A stretch of 50,590 nucleotides of DNA from Bacillus sp. FJAT-27225 (GCF_001685025.1 NZ_MAYU01000002.1:1-50590), one strand, 5' to 3'. Shown: positions 8,642-17,288, counted from the first letter of the stretch. Notes: generated by a model not told the origin, from the letters alone. Numbers and translations: made by a program.

Positions 8642-10444
8642 ATGTGCGGAATCGTTGGATATATCGGAAACCAGGATTCGAAAGAAATATTGCTTAGAGG
8701 TCTTGAAAAACTTGAATATCGCGGCTATGACTCTGCAGGGATTGCCGTTATGAACGAGTACGGCGTCAGTGTATTCAAGGAAAAGGGCCGTATTGCAGAC
8801 CTTCGTGAAATTGTTAATCTAGGTGTAAAAGCAAATGCAGGTATAGGCCATACTCGCTGGGCAACTCACGGGGCTCCGAGCAAAAAAAATGCACACCCAC
8901 ATCAAAGCAGCGCTTCAAGGTTTACTCTTGTCCACAATGGAGTCATTGAAAACTATGAGGAACTAAAGCGCACTTATTTAACTGATGTGGAACTTGTGAG
9001 TGATACAGATACAGAAGTCATTGTCCAGATGATTGAGCTTTTTGCCAAAGATGGATTAACAGCACTGCAAGCTTTCCGCAAAACATTAAGCCAGCTTAAA
9101 GGCTCGTATGCACTTGCATTGCTTGACAATAAAGATAATGAAACCATTTATGTAGCAAAAAATAAAAGCCCTTTGCTGGTAGGCCTTGGCGATACATTTA
9201 ATGTGGTTGCCAGCGATGCAATGGCTATGCTTCAGGTGACAGACCAGTTTGTTGAACTAATGGATAAAGAAATTGTTATTGTAAAGAAGGATTTGGTCGA
9301 AATTCAGACGCTTGAGGGCGAAACGGTCAGCCGAAATCCATATAAGGCAGAGTTGGATGAAAGCGACATTGAAAAGGGCACATACCCTCACTATATGCTG
9401 AAAGAGATTGACGAACAGCCTCTTGTTATTCGAAAAATCATCCAAAAATACCTGGATGAAAACGGCTTGCTGGCAATAGATGAGGATATTGTACAGGCAA
9501 TTAAACAATCGGACAGGATCTATATCATTGCAGCTGGAACAAGCTATCATGCTGGCCTTGTCGGCAAGCAAATGATAGAAACTCTTGCCAAGGTTCCAGT
9601 TGAGGTCCATATCTCAAGTGAATTCGGCTACAATATGCCACTTCTTTCAGAGAAGCCTTTGTTTGTATTCATATCGCAAAGCGGGGAAACCGCAGATAGC
9701 AGGGCTGTACTCGTACAAGTAAAAGAGATGGGCCATCCTGCTCTTACGATTACAAATGTTCCGGGTTCAACCCTATCCCGAGAAGCAGATTTCACATTGC
9801 TGCTTCATGCTGGCCCGGAAATTGCGGTAGCATCGACAAAAGCTTATACAGCCCAGCTGGCAGTTCTGGCTATTCTTGCTGATGTGATAGCAAAAAGCCG
9901 AGGATTTGAGATTAACTTCGACCTGGTAAAAGAGTTGGGGATCGTTGCCAATTCCATGGAAGGCCTATGTGACTCAAAGGAAATTGTGGAGCAGATTGCC
10001 CGCGAGTTTTTGACAGTAACACGCAATGCCTTCTTTATCGGAAGGGCAGTTGACTACTATGTAGGCATGGAAGGCGCCTTGAAACTGAAAGAGATTTCCT
10101 ATATCCAGGCTGAAGGATTTGCCGGCGGTGAATTGAAGCACGGAACAATCGCTTTGATTGAAGAAGGAACTCCGGTCATTGCTCTGGCTACTCAAGAAAA
10201 GGTGAATTTAAGCATTCGCGGGAATGTAAAGGAAGTGGCTGCACGCGGTGCAAATCCTTGCATTATTTCGATGAAGGGGCTTGAAGCGGATGAAGACAGC
10301 TTCGTCCTGCCAACCGTACACGAATTGCTTACACCGCTTGTTTCCGTCATTCCATTGCAGTTGCTTGCATATTATGCAGCATTGCACCGTGACTGTGATG
10401 TCGACAAGCCAAGGAACCTCGCTAAGTCAGTAACTGTAGAATAA
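8642..10444 (+). CDS. glmS: Glutamine--fructose-6-phosphate aminotransferase GlmS
   Basis: GlmS makes glucosamine-6-phosphate from fructose-6-phosphate and glutamine, the committed step to UDP-GlcNAc. The 600-residue protein has an N-terminal class-II glutaminase domain with nucleophile Cys2 (MCGIVGYIG) and the GHTRWATHG motif. Two SIS sugar-isomerase domains follow (about 285-425 and 455-590; [11 protein letters not shown], and [11 protein letters not shown] near the second) and the end is [13 protein letters not shown]. The ATG at 8642 follows an AGGAGG site. Expression is controlled by the ribozyme in its leader. Confidence 0.97.
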   Translation: MCGIVGYIGNQDSKEILLRGLEKLEYRGYDSAGIAVMNEYGVSVFKEKGRIADLREIVNLGVKANAGIGHTRWATHGAPSKKNAHPHQSSASRFTLVHNGVIENYEELKRTYLTDVELVSDTDTEVIVQMIELFAKDGLTALQAFRKTLSQLKGSYALALLDNKDNETIYVAKNKSPLLVGLGDTFNVVASDAMAMLQVTDQFVELMDKEIVIVKKDLVEIQTLEGETVSRNPYKAELDESDIEKGTYPHYMLKEIDEQPLVIRKIIQKYLDENGLLAIDEDIVQAIKQSDRIYIIAAGTSYHAGLVGKQMIETLAKVPVEVHISSEFGYNMPLLSEKPLFVFISQSGETADSRAVLVQVKEMGHPALTITNVPGSTLSREADFTLLLHAGPEIAVASTKAYTAQLAVLAILADVIAKSRGFEINFDLVKELGIVANSMEGLCDSKEIVEQIAREFLTVTRNAFFIGRAVDYYVGMEGALKLKEISYIQAEGFAGGELKHGTIALIEEGTPVIALATQEKVNLSIRGNVKEVAARGANPCIISMKGLEADEDSFVLPTVHELLTPLVSVIPLQLLAYYAALHRDCDVDKPRNLAKSVTVE

Positions 10445-10508
10445 GTTTGTACCTACTGTTATCTGCACGGGGAAGATGCGCGAGATAAAGATTTATTCAA
10501 AGCTATCC

Positions 10509-10560
10509 AGAGAATCGGGGTACGTACAATTGGTACGTTTACTCGATTCTCTTTTTTTAT
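10509..10560 (+). terminator. Terminator after glmS (copy A of a duplicated module)
   Basis: AGAGAATCG and CGATTCTCT form a 9-bp outer stem with an inner TACGT/ACGTA-like pairing, followed by TTTTTTTATTT. The hairpin and the palindrome just downstream recur in diverged form near 13376-13453. Confidence 0.85.
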
Positions 10561-10595
10561 TTGTTTCATAATTTAATCAAACGTTTGATTAAAAA
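10510..10595 (+). repeat. Direct repeat copy A: terminator hairpin plus 22-bp palindrome
   Basis: This segment and 13376-13455 share, in the same order, GAATCGG, ACGT-C-ATTGG, TTCTCTTTTT and CATAATTTAATCAAAC, ending in TTTGATTAAAAA. The palindrome at 10572-10593 (left half TTTAATCAAAC) is perfect over 22 bp and looks like an operator for a dimeric repressor such as a TetR-type protein. The two copies bracket the metal cassette. Confidence 0.7.
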
Positions 10596-10733
10596 AACGA
10601 GAATCTAAAATCAAAGGCTTTCTTTATCAAAAATTAATACAAATTCGGGACGGGTCCGATAGGATTTTGTCCCTTTTATTTTTGCCCAATACTCTTCCGA
10701 CTCAAAAAGATAGATACAAATACATGTTAAAAG

Positions 10734-10775
10734 TTGATTGCCATCAATTTTTAGTATCCATTATCATCCTATAAT
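10734..10775 (+). promoter_or_regulatory. FNR-type box and -10 element of the P-type ATPase gene
   Basis: TTGAT (10734-10738), four bases and ATCAA (10743-10747) form a perfect FNR-family dyad. The -10 hexamer TATAAT (10770-10775) follows 22 bases later, which places the box centre near -41.5, the class-II activation position. No good -35 hexamer is present, as expected for an activator-dependent promoter. Confidence 0.7.
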
Positions 10776-10814
10776 AAAGTCATCAACAGCAGTAAATTAA
10801 GGGGGAGACCAAAA

Positions 10815-12713
10815 TTGCAAAGATTTATATTGGGTAAGAAAAATATAATTACGCTGTTTAGTGGAATTTTGATTATAATTGGATTATTTAGTCATTTGGC
10901 TTTAGATAACACGACTCTTTTCTATTGGTCATTCATTATCGCTTCCATCTTTGGAGCAGCACCAATTGCCATCCAAGCCTATCAAGCCTTGAAGGTAAAG
11001 GTTGTCAGCATTGACGTGTTAGTTACGATTGCCGTTATAGGTGCCTTTTTGATACAAAACTACGAAGAATCGGCAATAGTTACATTCTTATTCCTATTTG
11101 GTTCTTTCTTGGAGCAACGCACATTAAACAAAACACGATCTGCCATCAAAGAGTTAACTGAAATGGCACCAGAAAGTGCGTGGAAGCAACTGGAGAATGG
11201 GGAAGTTGAAGAAGTGGATGTTGATGAGGTGAACGAAGGAGACGTTTTGCTTGTTAAAACCGGCGCAAAAATTCCAGTTGATGGAAAAGTTATAAGCGGA
11301 GAAGGCTACATCAATGAAGCAAGCATTACAGGTGAATCTGTACCAATGAATAAAGTCATCGATTCTGATGTCTTTGCAGGAACGATTCTGGAAAATGGAA
11401 CGATTCAAATTCGGGCAGACCGGGTGGGAGAAGATACGACATTTGGTAAGATCATTGAATTGGTAGAAGAAGCCCAAGACTCCAAGTCGGAAGCGGAGCG
11501 GTTCATTGACCGATTCTCCAAATATTATACTCCAGCGGTTTTAGTCCTGGCACTCATCGTGTGGTTATTGTCACGGAATGTAGAACTGGCCATAACCATT
11601 TTGGTTTTAGGATGCCCAGGTGCGCTGGTTATTGGGGTACCCGTTTCAAACGTTGCCGGCATCGGAAATGGTGCGCGTAATGGCATACTCCTAAAAGGCA
11701 GTGAAGTCATCAATGACTTCAGCAAAGTAGATACAATGGTCTTTGATAAGACAGGAACACTGACAGCAGGAAACCCTGAAGTAGCGGAAAGTGAATACTA
11801 TGGAAAAAACAGTAAGGAAGTTCTGGGATACCTGGCAAGTGTAGAACGTGAGTCAGACCACCCACTTGCAAAAGCTGTCTTAAATGACATCGGCATAATC
11901 ACTACCTATCCAGTAGAAGAGACAGAAGTTATCAAAGGCGGCGGAATTGTCGCAAAGGTAAAGGGTCGTCGTGTAGCAGTAGGAAATGTCGCTTTGATGG
12001 AAAAGGAAAATATTAAACTAAGTCAAAAAGCTAAAGCAGATGTGAAGCGTTTTGAAGAAAGAGGAAACTCCCTTGTCCTGACTGCAATCGACGGAAAATT
12101 GGAAGCTCTGATGGGCATTCGTGACCGGATCCGTCCAGGTATGGGAGAAGAACTTCAACGGTTTAAAAAGTTAGGAGTAAAGAATCTCGTCGTCCTTTCC
12201 GGAGACAACCAAGGAACAGTTGATTTAGTTGCCCGTGAGCTTGGATTGACAGAAGCACATGGACATATGTTGCCCGAGGATAAATCTGCTCATATCAAAA
12301 AAATGCAAACAGAAGGCCACATCGTCGCTTTCGTAGGAGATGGGGTCAACGACAGCCCTTCATTAGCCCTCGCGAATATTGGTATCGCAATGGGCAGCGG
12401 AACAGATGTTGCAATTGAAACATCTGATGTAGTCTTGATGAACTCCAACTTCAATAACTTGTCACATGCTTTAGGTTTAACAAAGGCAACTGCAAGAAAC
12501 ATGAAACAAAATATCGCAATTGCGGTTGGTGTGGTATTGGTTTTACTTGCTAGTGTGTTCTTCAGTGAATGGATGAACATGTCCATTGGTATGCTGGTTC
12601 ATGAGGCAAGTATCCTGGTTGTTATCGTGAACGGCATGAGATTGCTGAGATATCGTTTAAGGGACAAAAAGACTGCCGCCCCAGCAAAGATAGAAACAGT
12701 TAAAGCGGCTTAA
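10815..12713 (+). CDS. Heavy-metal-translocating P1B-type ATPase with a CPG membrane motif
   Basis: This is a membrane pump exporting a transition metal at the expense of ATP. The 632-residue protein lacks an N-terminal metal-binding domain. It has four early spans, an actuator TGES (172-175), the phosphorylation site DKTGTLT (Asp311), the P1B-specific SDHPLAKA, and GDGVNDSPSLA. The last two spans end HEASILVVIVNGMRLL. The metal-site motif in the sixth span reads GCPGALVIG (Cys267-Pro268-Gly269) instead of the usual CPC, CPH, SPC or TPC, so the substrate cannot be assigned from known classes. The TTG start follows GGGGGAG. It sits behind an FNR-type promoter next to an HMA protein. Confidence 0.88.
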   Translation: MQRFILGKKNIITLFSGILIIIGLFSHLALDNTTLFYWSFIIASIFGAAPIAIQAYQALKVKVVSIDVLVTIAVIGAFLIQNYEESAIVTFLFLFGSFLEQRTLNKTRSAIKELTEMAPESAWKQLENGEVEEVDVDEVNEGDVLLVKTGAKIPVDGKVISGEGYINEASITGESVPMNKVIDSDVFAGTILENGTIQIRADRVGEDTTFGKIIELVEEAQDSKSEAERFIDRFSKYYTPAVLVLALIVWLLSRNVELAITILVLGCPGALVIGVPVSNVAGIGNGARNGILLKGSEVINDFSKVDTMVFDKTGTLTAGNPEVAESEYYGKNSKEVLGYLASVERESDHPLAKAVLNDIGIITTYPVEETEVIKGGGIVAKVKGRRVAVGNVALMEKENIKLSQKAKADVKRFEERGNSLVLTAIDGKLEALMGIRDRIRPGMGEELQRFKKLGVKNLVVLSGDNQGTVDLVARELGLTEAHGHMLPEDKSAHIKKMQTEGHIVAFVGDGVNDSPSLALANIGIAMGSGTDVAIETSDVVLMNSNFNNLSHALGLTKATARNMKQNIAIAVGVVLVLLASVFFSEWMNMSIGMLVHEASILVVIVNGMRLLRYRLRDKKTAAPAKIETVKAA

Positions 12714-12727
12714 AGAATGTGCAAAAC

Positions 12728-12769
12728 TTGATTTCTATCAATTTTTTCAAATTAAAACAGAGCTATACT
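12728..12769 (+). promoter_or_regulatory. Second FNR-type box and -10 element, before the HMA gene
   Basis: TTGAT (12728-12732), four bases and ATCAA (12737-12741) are followed 22 bases later by TATACT (12764-12769). The geometry is identical to that upstream of the ATPase gene. Confidence 0.7.
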
Positions 12770-12834
12770 AGAATTGTGAAAGAGAAAGAGGCAGAACAAT
12801 GAAGCCTCAAATTTATAAAAAGGGGATGTAAGCA

Positions 12835-13068
12835 TTGCAAAAGGCAGTCATTCAATTAGAAACATTATCTTGTCCATCGTGTATGCAAAAGATTGAGAAT
12901 GCAGTAAAGGGATTGAATGGGATCAACCAAGAAAGTGTAAAAGTATTATTCAATTCTAGCAAAGTAAAAGCAGATTTTGATTCAGAAACATTGGTGATAG
13001 GAGATATTGAAAAAGTGATTGAAAACCTGGGATATCCCATCATTAAATCAAAGGTAAAATCCTTCTAG
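12835..13068 (+). CDS. Heavy-metal-associated (HMA) domain protein, metallochaperone-like
   Basis: This 77-residue cytosolic protein has one ferredoxin-like HMA domain. The metal motif is SCPSC (Cys13 and Cys16) in TLSCPSCMQKIENAVKGLNGI, followed by a typical V-V-FNSSKVKADFD strand pair and a C-terminal VIENLGYPI. Such proteins pass copper or another soft metal to a P1B ATPase. The neighbouring pump has no such domain of its own, so this is its likely partner. The TTG start follows AAAGGGG. It is preceded by its own FNR-type promoter and probably co-transcribed with the broken gene downstream. Confidence 0.8.
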   Translation: MQKAVIQLETLSCPSCMQKIENAVKGLNGINQESVKVLFNSSKVKADFDSETLVIGDIEKVIENLGYPIIKSKVKSF

Positions 13069-13105
13069 GCCCATAATAAAATTCACTTGAGGGAGGAATT
13101 CAATA

Positions 13106-13356
13106 ATGTCAGTACAAATTAGGAGACCTTTAACGAGGCTGTTGTCGATTATTTCTCAAAGTTGGATTTATACACTATTGCGATTACCCGTGCACATGGT
13201 AAGAATCACCCTGAGGTTTTTGAAGTACGTGCTCTATTCGAAGGAATAAATGAAAAGGTAAAAGAAGCGGGCGCAAGCAACCCCAGCCTGGATGCAGAAT
13301 TTACTCAGTTACGTAAAATAACAGACAACTATATGATTCCAGAACGGGGAAAGTAA
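13106..13356 (+). pseudogene. RIC-like (iron-sulfur repair family) small protein gene, frameshifted and truncated
   Basis: A strong GGGAGGAA site and an ATG at 13106 begin SVQI in one frame. From about 13123 the conserved reading continues in another frame as ETFNEAVVDYFSKLDLYTIAI, then TRAHGKNHPEVFEVRALFE. A TAG precedes that second frame, so a one-base deletion near 13121 best explains the break. The sequence resembles short RIC/YtfE-related proteins recalled from Firmicutes. Those continue after NYTVP with a Cys/Tyr-rich end that is missing here, where the reading stops at NYMIPERGK. The stop falls about 20 bases before repeat copy B. The family assignment is tentative. Confidence 0.55.
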
Positions 13357-13375
13357 GTATCGGACATATTTCAGG

Positions 13376-13455
13376 GAATCGGAGACGTGCCATTGGCAGG
13401 TATTCTCGGTTCTCTTTTTATTCGTTCATAATTTAATCAAACATTTGATTAAAAA
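13376..13455 (+). repeat. Direct repeat copy B: degenerate terminator hairpin plus near-palindrome
   Basis: This is the counterpart of 10510-10595. The hairpin arm has drifted (GGAATCGGAGA against TTCTCGGTTC) but TCTCTTTTTATT is kept. The palindrome at 13432-13453 differs from copy A by one central base (CA for CG). The two palindromes lie 2860 bases apart. Confidence 0.7.
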
Positions 13456-13739
13456 TAGGAAAAGCCTGGTGCACCCATAATTTTAGCAAGAGAATAAAGC
13501 ATGGAAAAGATACGAATTAGTCCAGCAAAAACCAGTCTGGATCTAATAAAGGTCCGGTTTTTTTGTAGTCTAGAAGAACAGTTTCGAAACCTTTACATAT
13601 TACGGAAAATTTCTTGCTATGCCCCATTTACTTGATAGACGAAACTTGAAATTATAGTATAGTTAAATTAAGGATAGAGGTTGGTTAAACCGATTACGTT
13701 AACTGGTATGTACTGATACGAGGGCAAAGGAGGCTGTGA

Positions 13740-14795
13740 ATGAAAAATCAATATGAGACGTTCAGCTCATTAAAACGCACAATCTATTTGTGGGTCATTC
13801 CTTGTATCCTTATTTCCCTGTTGTTTAATAATTACTTGCAAAATACATCGAGCAGTGACCATATTGTTGGCACTGTCACAAACACAGTTTTGATAATATG
13901 GTTTAGTATATCCTGGGTTTTGTTATTTAAAAATTTGCAACTTCGTTTTGTTGAGCTTTCCAACGTACTTCTTGTAAGCCTCTATCATGTTATTATCTTT
14001 TATGATTCTGTTGACAAAGTTATTTTAAAGGCTGGAGAAAATTCTCTAGGCGATTTTATAATATGGATGCCTATCATCATGATGTATATATTTGTATCAA
14101 CAAGTAAAAAATATAGCCTTTTAATTGCGCTTACTGTGTTTGTCCTTACACTGATTCCCGGACTGCTAAACATGCCTGTAATTTCCGCTGAGGCTCTGGA
14201 CTCGTTTATCCAGTATTACGTAGCAAATATCGTTTATATTGTTGTTCTTTATTTCACACAATATCTTTTCGGAGTCTATAAGGAGTTGGCAGAAGCCAGA
14301 CGTGATGCATATACAGATTCGCTTACCGGAATAGCAAACCGGCATCAAATCGATAAATGGCTTGAAGAATTCATCCAGGATGGTATTAACAGCTATACCC
14401 CATTATCTGTCGCCTTTTTTGATATCGACCATTTTAAAGCGATAAATGATCGATATGGCCACCATGTGGGGGATGAAGCGTTAAAGGAATTGGTTGCAGT
14501 GATAGAGAAAAATCTGGGGCCTGATGAGCGGTTTGGAAGATGGGGTGGCGAGGAGTTTATCGTTCTCGTTAAAAAATCGGAAGATGATGCCCTCAAGCTC
14601 GCTGAGAAGTTGCGTAAAGTAATAGAAAACCATGACTTTAAAGTAGTAGGAAGAATCACCTCCAGTATTGGTATTACAGGCTATATAAAAGGAGACACAA
14701 TTGTCACTCTTCTGGACAGGGCAGACAAAGCGCTTTATACATCAAAACAGCTTGGAAGAAATCAGGTTCAAGTACAAGAAGCACCGGCGGGATAA
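13740..14795 (+). CDS. Membrane-bound GGDEF protein, probable diguanylate cyclase
   Basis: It probably makes c-di-GMP from two GTP. The 351-residue protein has about five or six membrane spans in residues 15-175, with no recognised sensor family. The C-terminal GGDEF domain follows (about 185-345) with DSLTGIANR, FFDIDHFKAINDRYGHHVGD and the active-site motif RWGGEEF. The inhibitory RxxD site normally found upstream of GGEEF is absent (LGPDERFGRW), so product inhibition through that site is unlikely. The ATG at 13740 follows AAAGGAGGCTGTGA. The gene stands alone. A 15-bp inverted repeat overlaps its stop codon. Confidence 0.88.
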   Translation: MKNQYETFSSLKRTIYLWVIPCILISLLFNNYLQNTSSSDHIVGTVTNTVLIIWFSISWVLLFKNLQLRFVELSNVLLVSLYHVIIFYDSVDKVILKAGENSLGDFIIWMPIIMMYIFVSTSKKYSLLIALTVFVLTLIPGLLNMPVISAEALDSFIQYYVANIVYIVVLYFTQYLFGVYKELAEARRDAYTDSLTGIANRHQIDKWLEEFIQDGINSYTPLSVAFFDIDHFKAINDRYGHHVGDEALKELVAVIEKNLGPDERFGRWGGEEFIVLVKKSEDDALKLAEKLRKVIENHDFKVVGRITSSIGITGYIKGDTIVTLLDRADKALYTSKQLGRNQVQVQEAPAG

Positions 14796-14810
14796 GCCGG
14801 TGCTTCTTGT
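14774..14810. terminator. 15-bp perfect inverted repeat between convergent genes
   Basis: ACAAGAAGCACCGGC (14774-14788) and its complement (14796-14810) flank a 7-nt loop that contains the stop codon of the GGDEF gene. There is no long T run on either strand; only CTTCTTGT gives a U-rich end. It lies between two convergent genes and could act as a bidirectional terminator or mRNA 3'-end stabiliser. Confidence 0.5.
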
Positions 14811-14827
14811 ATGTAGTGGAAGATTTT

Positions 14828-16111
14828 TCATGGTCCCGCTTGGACAGAAAACGGACTTCCTTGTGGCTCTTCTTCACGCAAGTAATGGGTAAACGTTTTA
14901 TTCCATACATGGTAAGCAACGAGCAGTAAGATTGCTGTCCCGCAGACTGCCATCAAAATCCAGGCAGGAACCCTTTCAAACAATAGCCCGAACAGGACAA
15001 ATCCTATCGGTGCCATCCCGCTTGCACCTGTTTCTAAGAGGGACATGACGCGTCCCCGTAATTCATCCGGAGTCTTCTTTTGCAATAGGACAAAGATAGG
15101 CATATTGATTATCATCGAAAGTGAGGAACTAACTAAAACCAGGATAATAAGATAAATAAAAATAAGGCTGTTCGGGACAACGGATGCTGCCGGGATGCTG
15201 GGAAGGCCAATTAAAATCAAGGCCACAGACATTCCTGATACTCCGCCAAGGATGGCGAACTCCTTCCTCTTAATTTCGGAACGCACAGACAAGAATAGTG
15301 CAAGCAGTAGAGTCCCGGCGGAAAAAAATCCCTCAATAATTCCCAATTGATACGATGGCATTTTCCGGACAATTAATACGAGGTAGGGCAAGCCGATTGG
15401 GAAAGCCGTGAACCAAAAGTTCAGCCAAATTGCAAAAAAGATAAGATGTTTAATAAACGCTTCATTTTTAACATAGACAAAACCTTCCTTAAAATCTTGA
15501 AAAAAGCCAGTTTTCACTGCATGAATCCTTTTCTCAGCAAATAAATTATAGCGGATGAATAAGCTTAACAGGCCGGAAATGGAAAAAGCAACGATATTGA
15601 TGACCATAAACGATGTAACGGACATGAAACCGAAAAAGGCACCACCCAGAACTGGACCGAGGATTGTCGATAATGAAGCAGCCGATTGATTCAATGACAT
15701 GGCCCTTTGGAGATTATCAGGGCCAACCATGTTGTAAATAGTGGAGGTTACTGCATTTGAATAAAATGTGTTGAACGTATTTAACACAGCTGCAGCGACA
15801 TAGAGCAGCCAAATGTCCTTTGTGACAAAGGTGAATAAGAAGAAAATAATCCCCAGCCAGATGGCACAGGCAAAATCACTGAAGATGATAATTTTCTTCC
15901 GGTCGTATCGGTCTGCAAGGGCACCCGCAAAAGGTGAGAGAAGAACACGTGGAAGGGTAGACATTAATAAGGTGATAGCAAAATTAAGGCTTGATCCGGT
16001 TTGATCCAGAATATATAGCCCAATTGCAAAGCTGTAAATAGAAGAGCCAAGTACCGCGACCATCTTGGCGGGGACGAACAGGAATAAATTCCGTTTAACT
16101 GCTTGTTCCAA
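14828..16111 (-). CDS. Major facilitator superfamily transporter, MFS_3/macrolide-efflux-like
   Basis: This is a proton-driven membrane exporter or permease of unknown substrate. The 427-residue protein shows about twelve hydrophobic spans. The cytoplasmic loop 2-3 motif GALADRYDRKKIIIFSD is typical of drug-efflux-like MFS members related to the MefA group. The TTG start at 16111 is supported by GGAGAGGA upstream; no ATG is better placed. It is divergent from the CatE-like gene across a 328-bp promoter region, so shared regulation is possible. Drug export is a family-based guess only. Confidence 0.82.
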   Translation of the reverse strand: MEQAVKRNLFLFVPAKMVAVLGSSIYSFAIGLYILDQTGSSLNFAITLLMSTLPRVLLSPFAGALADRYDRKKIIIFSDFACAIWLGIIFFLFTFVTKDIWLLYVAAAVLNTFNTFYSNAVTSTIYNMVGPDNLQRAMSLNQSAASLSTILGPVLGGAFFGFMSVTSFMVINIVAFSISGLLSLFIRYNLFAEKRIHAVKTGFFQDFKEGFVYVKNEAFIKHLIFFAIWLNFWFTAFPIGLPYLVLIVRKMPSYQLGIIEGFFSAGTLLLALFLSVRSEIKRKEFAILGGVSGMSVALILIGLPSIPAASVVPNSLIFIYLIILVLVSSSLSMIINMPIFVLLQKKTPDELRGRVMSLLETGASGMAPIGFVLFGLLFERVPAWILMAVCGTAILLLVAYHVWNKTFTHYLREEEPQGSPFSVQAGP

Positions 16112-16366
16112 GGTAAAGCATCCTCTCCAGGCAACTGTTTTAAAAGCTCATATCATAACCCTATATTCCATTTGATTTACTTCTTTTTATAATCGTTTCA
16201 TTCAATATTTATTGTACGTTTTAATAAAATTGGGGACAACCACAAAATGGAACATTATAAAATTATTGGATTTCGCCCTCTTCTCACATAGAACCAGTGT
16301 ATCTACAGTAAAATAGGGGAAATGGAATGTAAACTTCCGTTATATGTACATTTTAAGTGGATAAGG

Positions 16367-16395
16367 TTGACAATTTATAATAATAAAAGTATACT
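16367..16395 (+). promoter_or_regulatory. Sigma-A promoter of the CatE-like gene
   Basis: TTGACA (16367-16372), a 17-nt spacer and TATACT (16390-16395) form a near-perfect promoter 45 bases before the start codon. TTAC-N5-GTAA just downstream of the -10 is an inverted repeat that could hold a repressor. In B. subtilis catE is under YodB and CatR, but I cannot name the regulator here. Confidence 0.7.
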
Positions 16396-16439
16396 AACTT
16401 ACATAAAGTAACCAATATAATGAGAGGGGGTTAGCGAAT

Positions 16440-17285
16440 ATGGAAATGAAATTTCATCGCTACCCAAATACATTTATAGGCGGAGTCAATCTGAAGGTCG
16501 AAAACCTTGGTCGGTCACTTGAGTTTTATAAAAAGATTATCGGTTTTGAAGTGCTGGAGGAAAGCAATAGAAAAGCGGTACTAGGTGCAGGGCAAAAGCC
16601 CCTTGTCACACTTGAACAGCCGGAAGGTGTCATTTCAAAGCAGCAGCGAAGGTCAGGGCTATACCATTATGCAATTCTTTTGCCATCAAGGAAGGATTTG
16701 GGCAAGGTTCTGCGTCATTTTATTGAAATCAATCAACCGATTGGTGCGGGAGATCATCTTGTATCAGAGGCTTTGTATCTGGATGACCCGGATGGAAATG
16801 GAATAGAGATTTATTCGGATCGTCCATCTTCCGGTTGGGCTTGGAATGGAACCGAAGTGGAAATGACAACAAAGCAAATCGATGCAGAGGGAATTCTCGC
16901 TTCCGGCGAAGGCGAAAGCTGGAATGGGATGCCTGCGGATACAATCATTGGGCATGTTCATCTACATGTTGCGAATTTGCAGGAAACCAAAAAGTTCTAT
17001 GGTGAGGGACTCGGTTTTGAATTAGTCAGCCGATTTCCTCAGGCATTGTTTATGTCAACAGGCGGCTACCATCACCATCTTGGATTGAACACTTGGAATG
17101 GTGTTGGAGCGCCTGCTCCAGAAGAGAACAGTGCAGGATTAAAGTATTTTACACTTCTAATGCCGGAAGAACAAAGGGAAAAGGTAATCAAAAACCTAGG
17201 TGAACTTGGTGTACCTGTTGATGAAGAATATATGGTAAAGGATCCTTCTGGTATTGCAATTAAGCTTGATATTGTTAAACCATAA
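16440..17285 (+). CDS. catE: CatE-like glyoxalase/bleomycin-resistance/extradiol dioxygenase family protein
   Basis: It is probably a catechol 2,3-dioxygenase-type enzyme protecting against catechols and quinones. The 281-residue protein has two VOC domains (about 12-130 and 165-280). The first contains GLYHYAILLPSRKDLG and YLDDPDGNGIEIYSDRP; the second contains GHVHLHVANLQETKKFYGEGLGF and GGYHHHLGLNTW, with likely metal-binding histidines. This pattern matches recalled B. subtilis CatE (YfiE). The ATG at 16440 follows GAGAGGGGG. It is a single gene with its own promoter and terminator. Substrate specificity is inferred. Confidence 0.82.
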   Translation: MEMKFHRYPNTFIGGVNLKVENLGRSLEFYKKIIGFEVLEESNRKAVLGAGQKPLVTLEQPEGVISKQQRRSGLYHYAILLPSRKDLGKVLRHFIEINQPIGAGDHLVSEALYLDDPDGNGIEIYSDRPSSGWAWNGTEVEMTTKQIDAEGILASGEGESWNGMPADTIIGHVHLHVANLQETKKFYGEGLGFELVSRFPQALFMSTGGYHHHLGLNTWNGVGAPAPEENSAGLKYFTLLMPEEQREKVIKNLGELGVPVDEEYMVKDPSGIAIKLDIVKP

Positions 17286-17288
17286 ATA

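Noticed and set aside
13440-13600. Terminator at AAACC...GGTTTTTTT near 13530-13563
   Set aside because: The stem is short and interrupted, so I could not support it as a feature.
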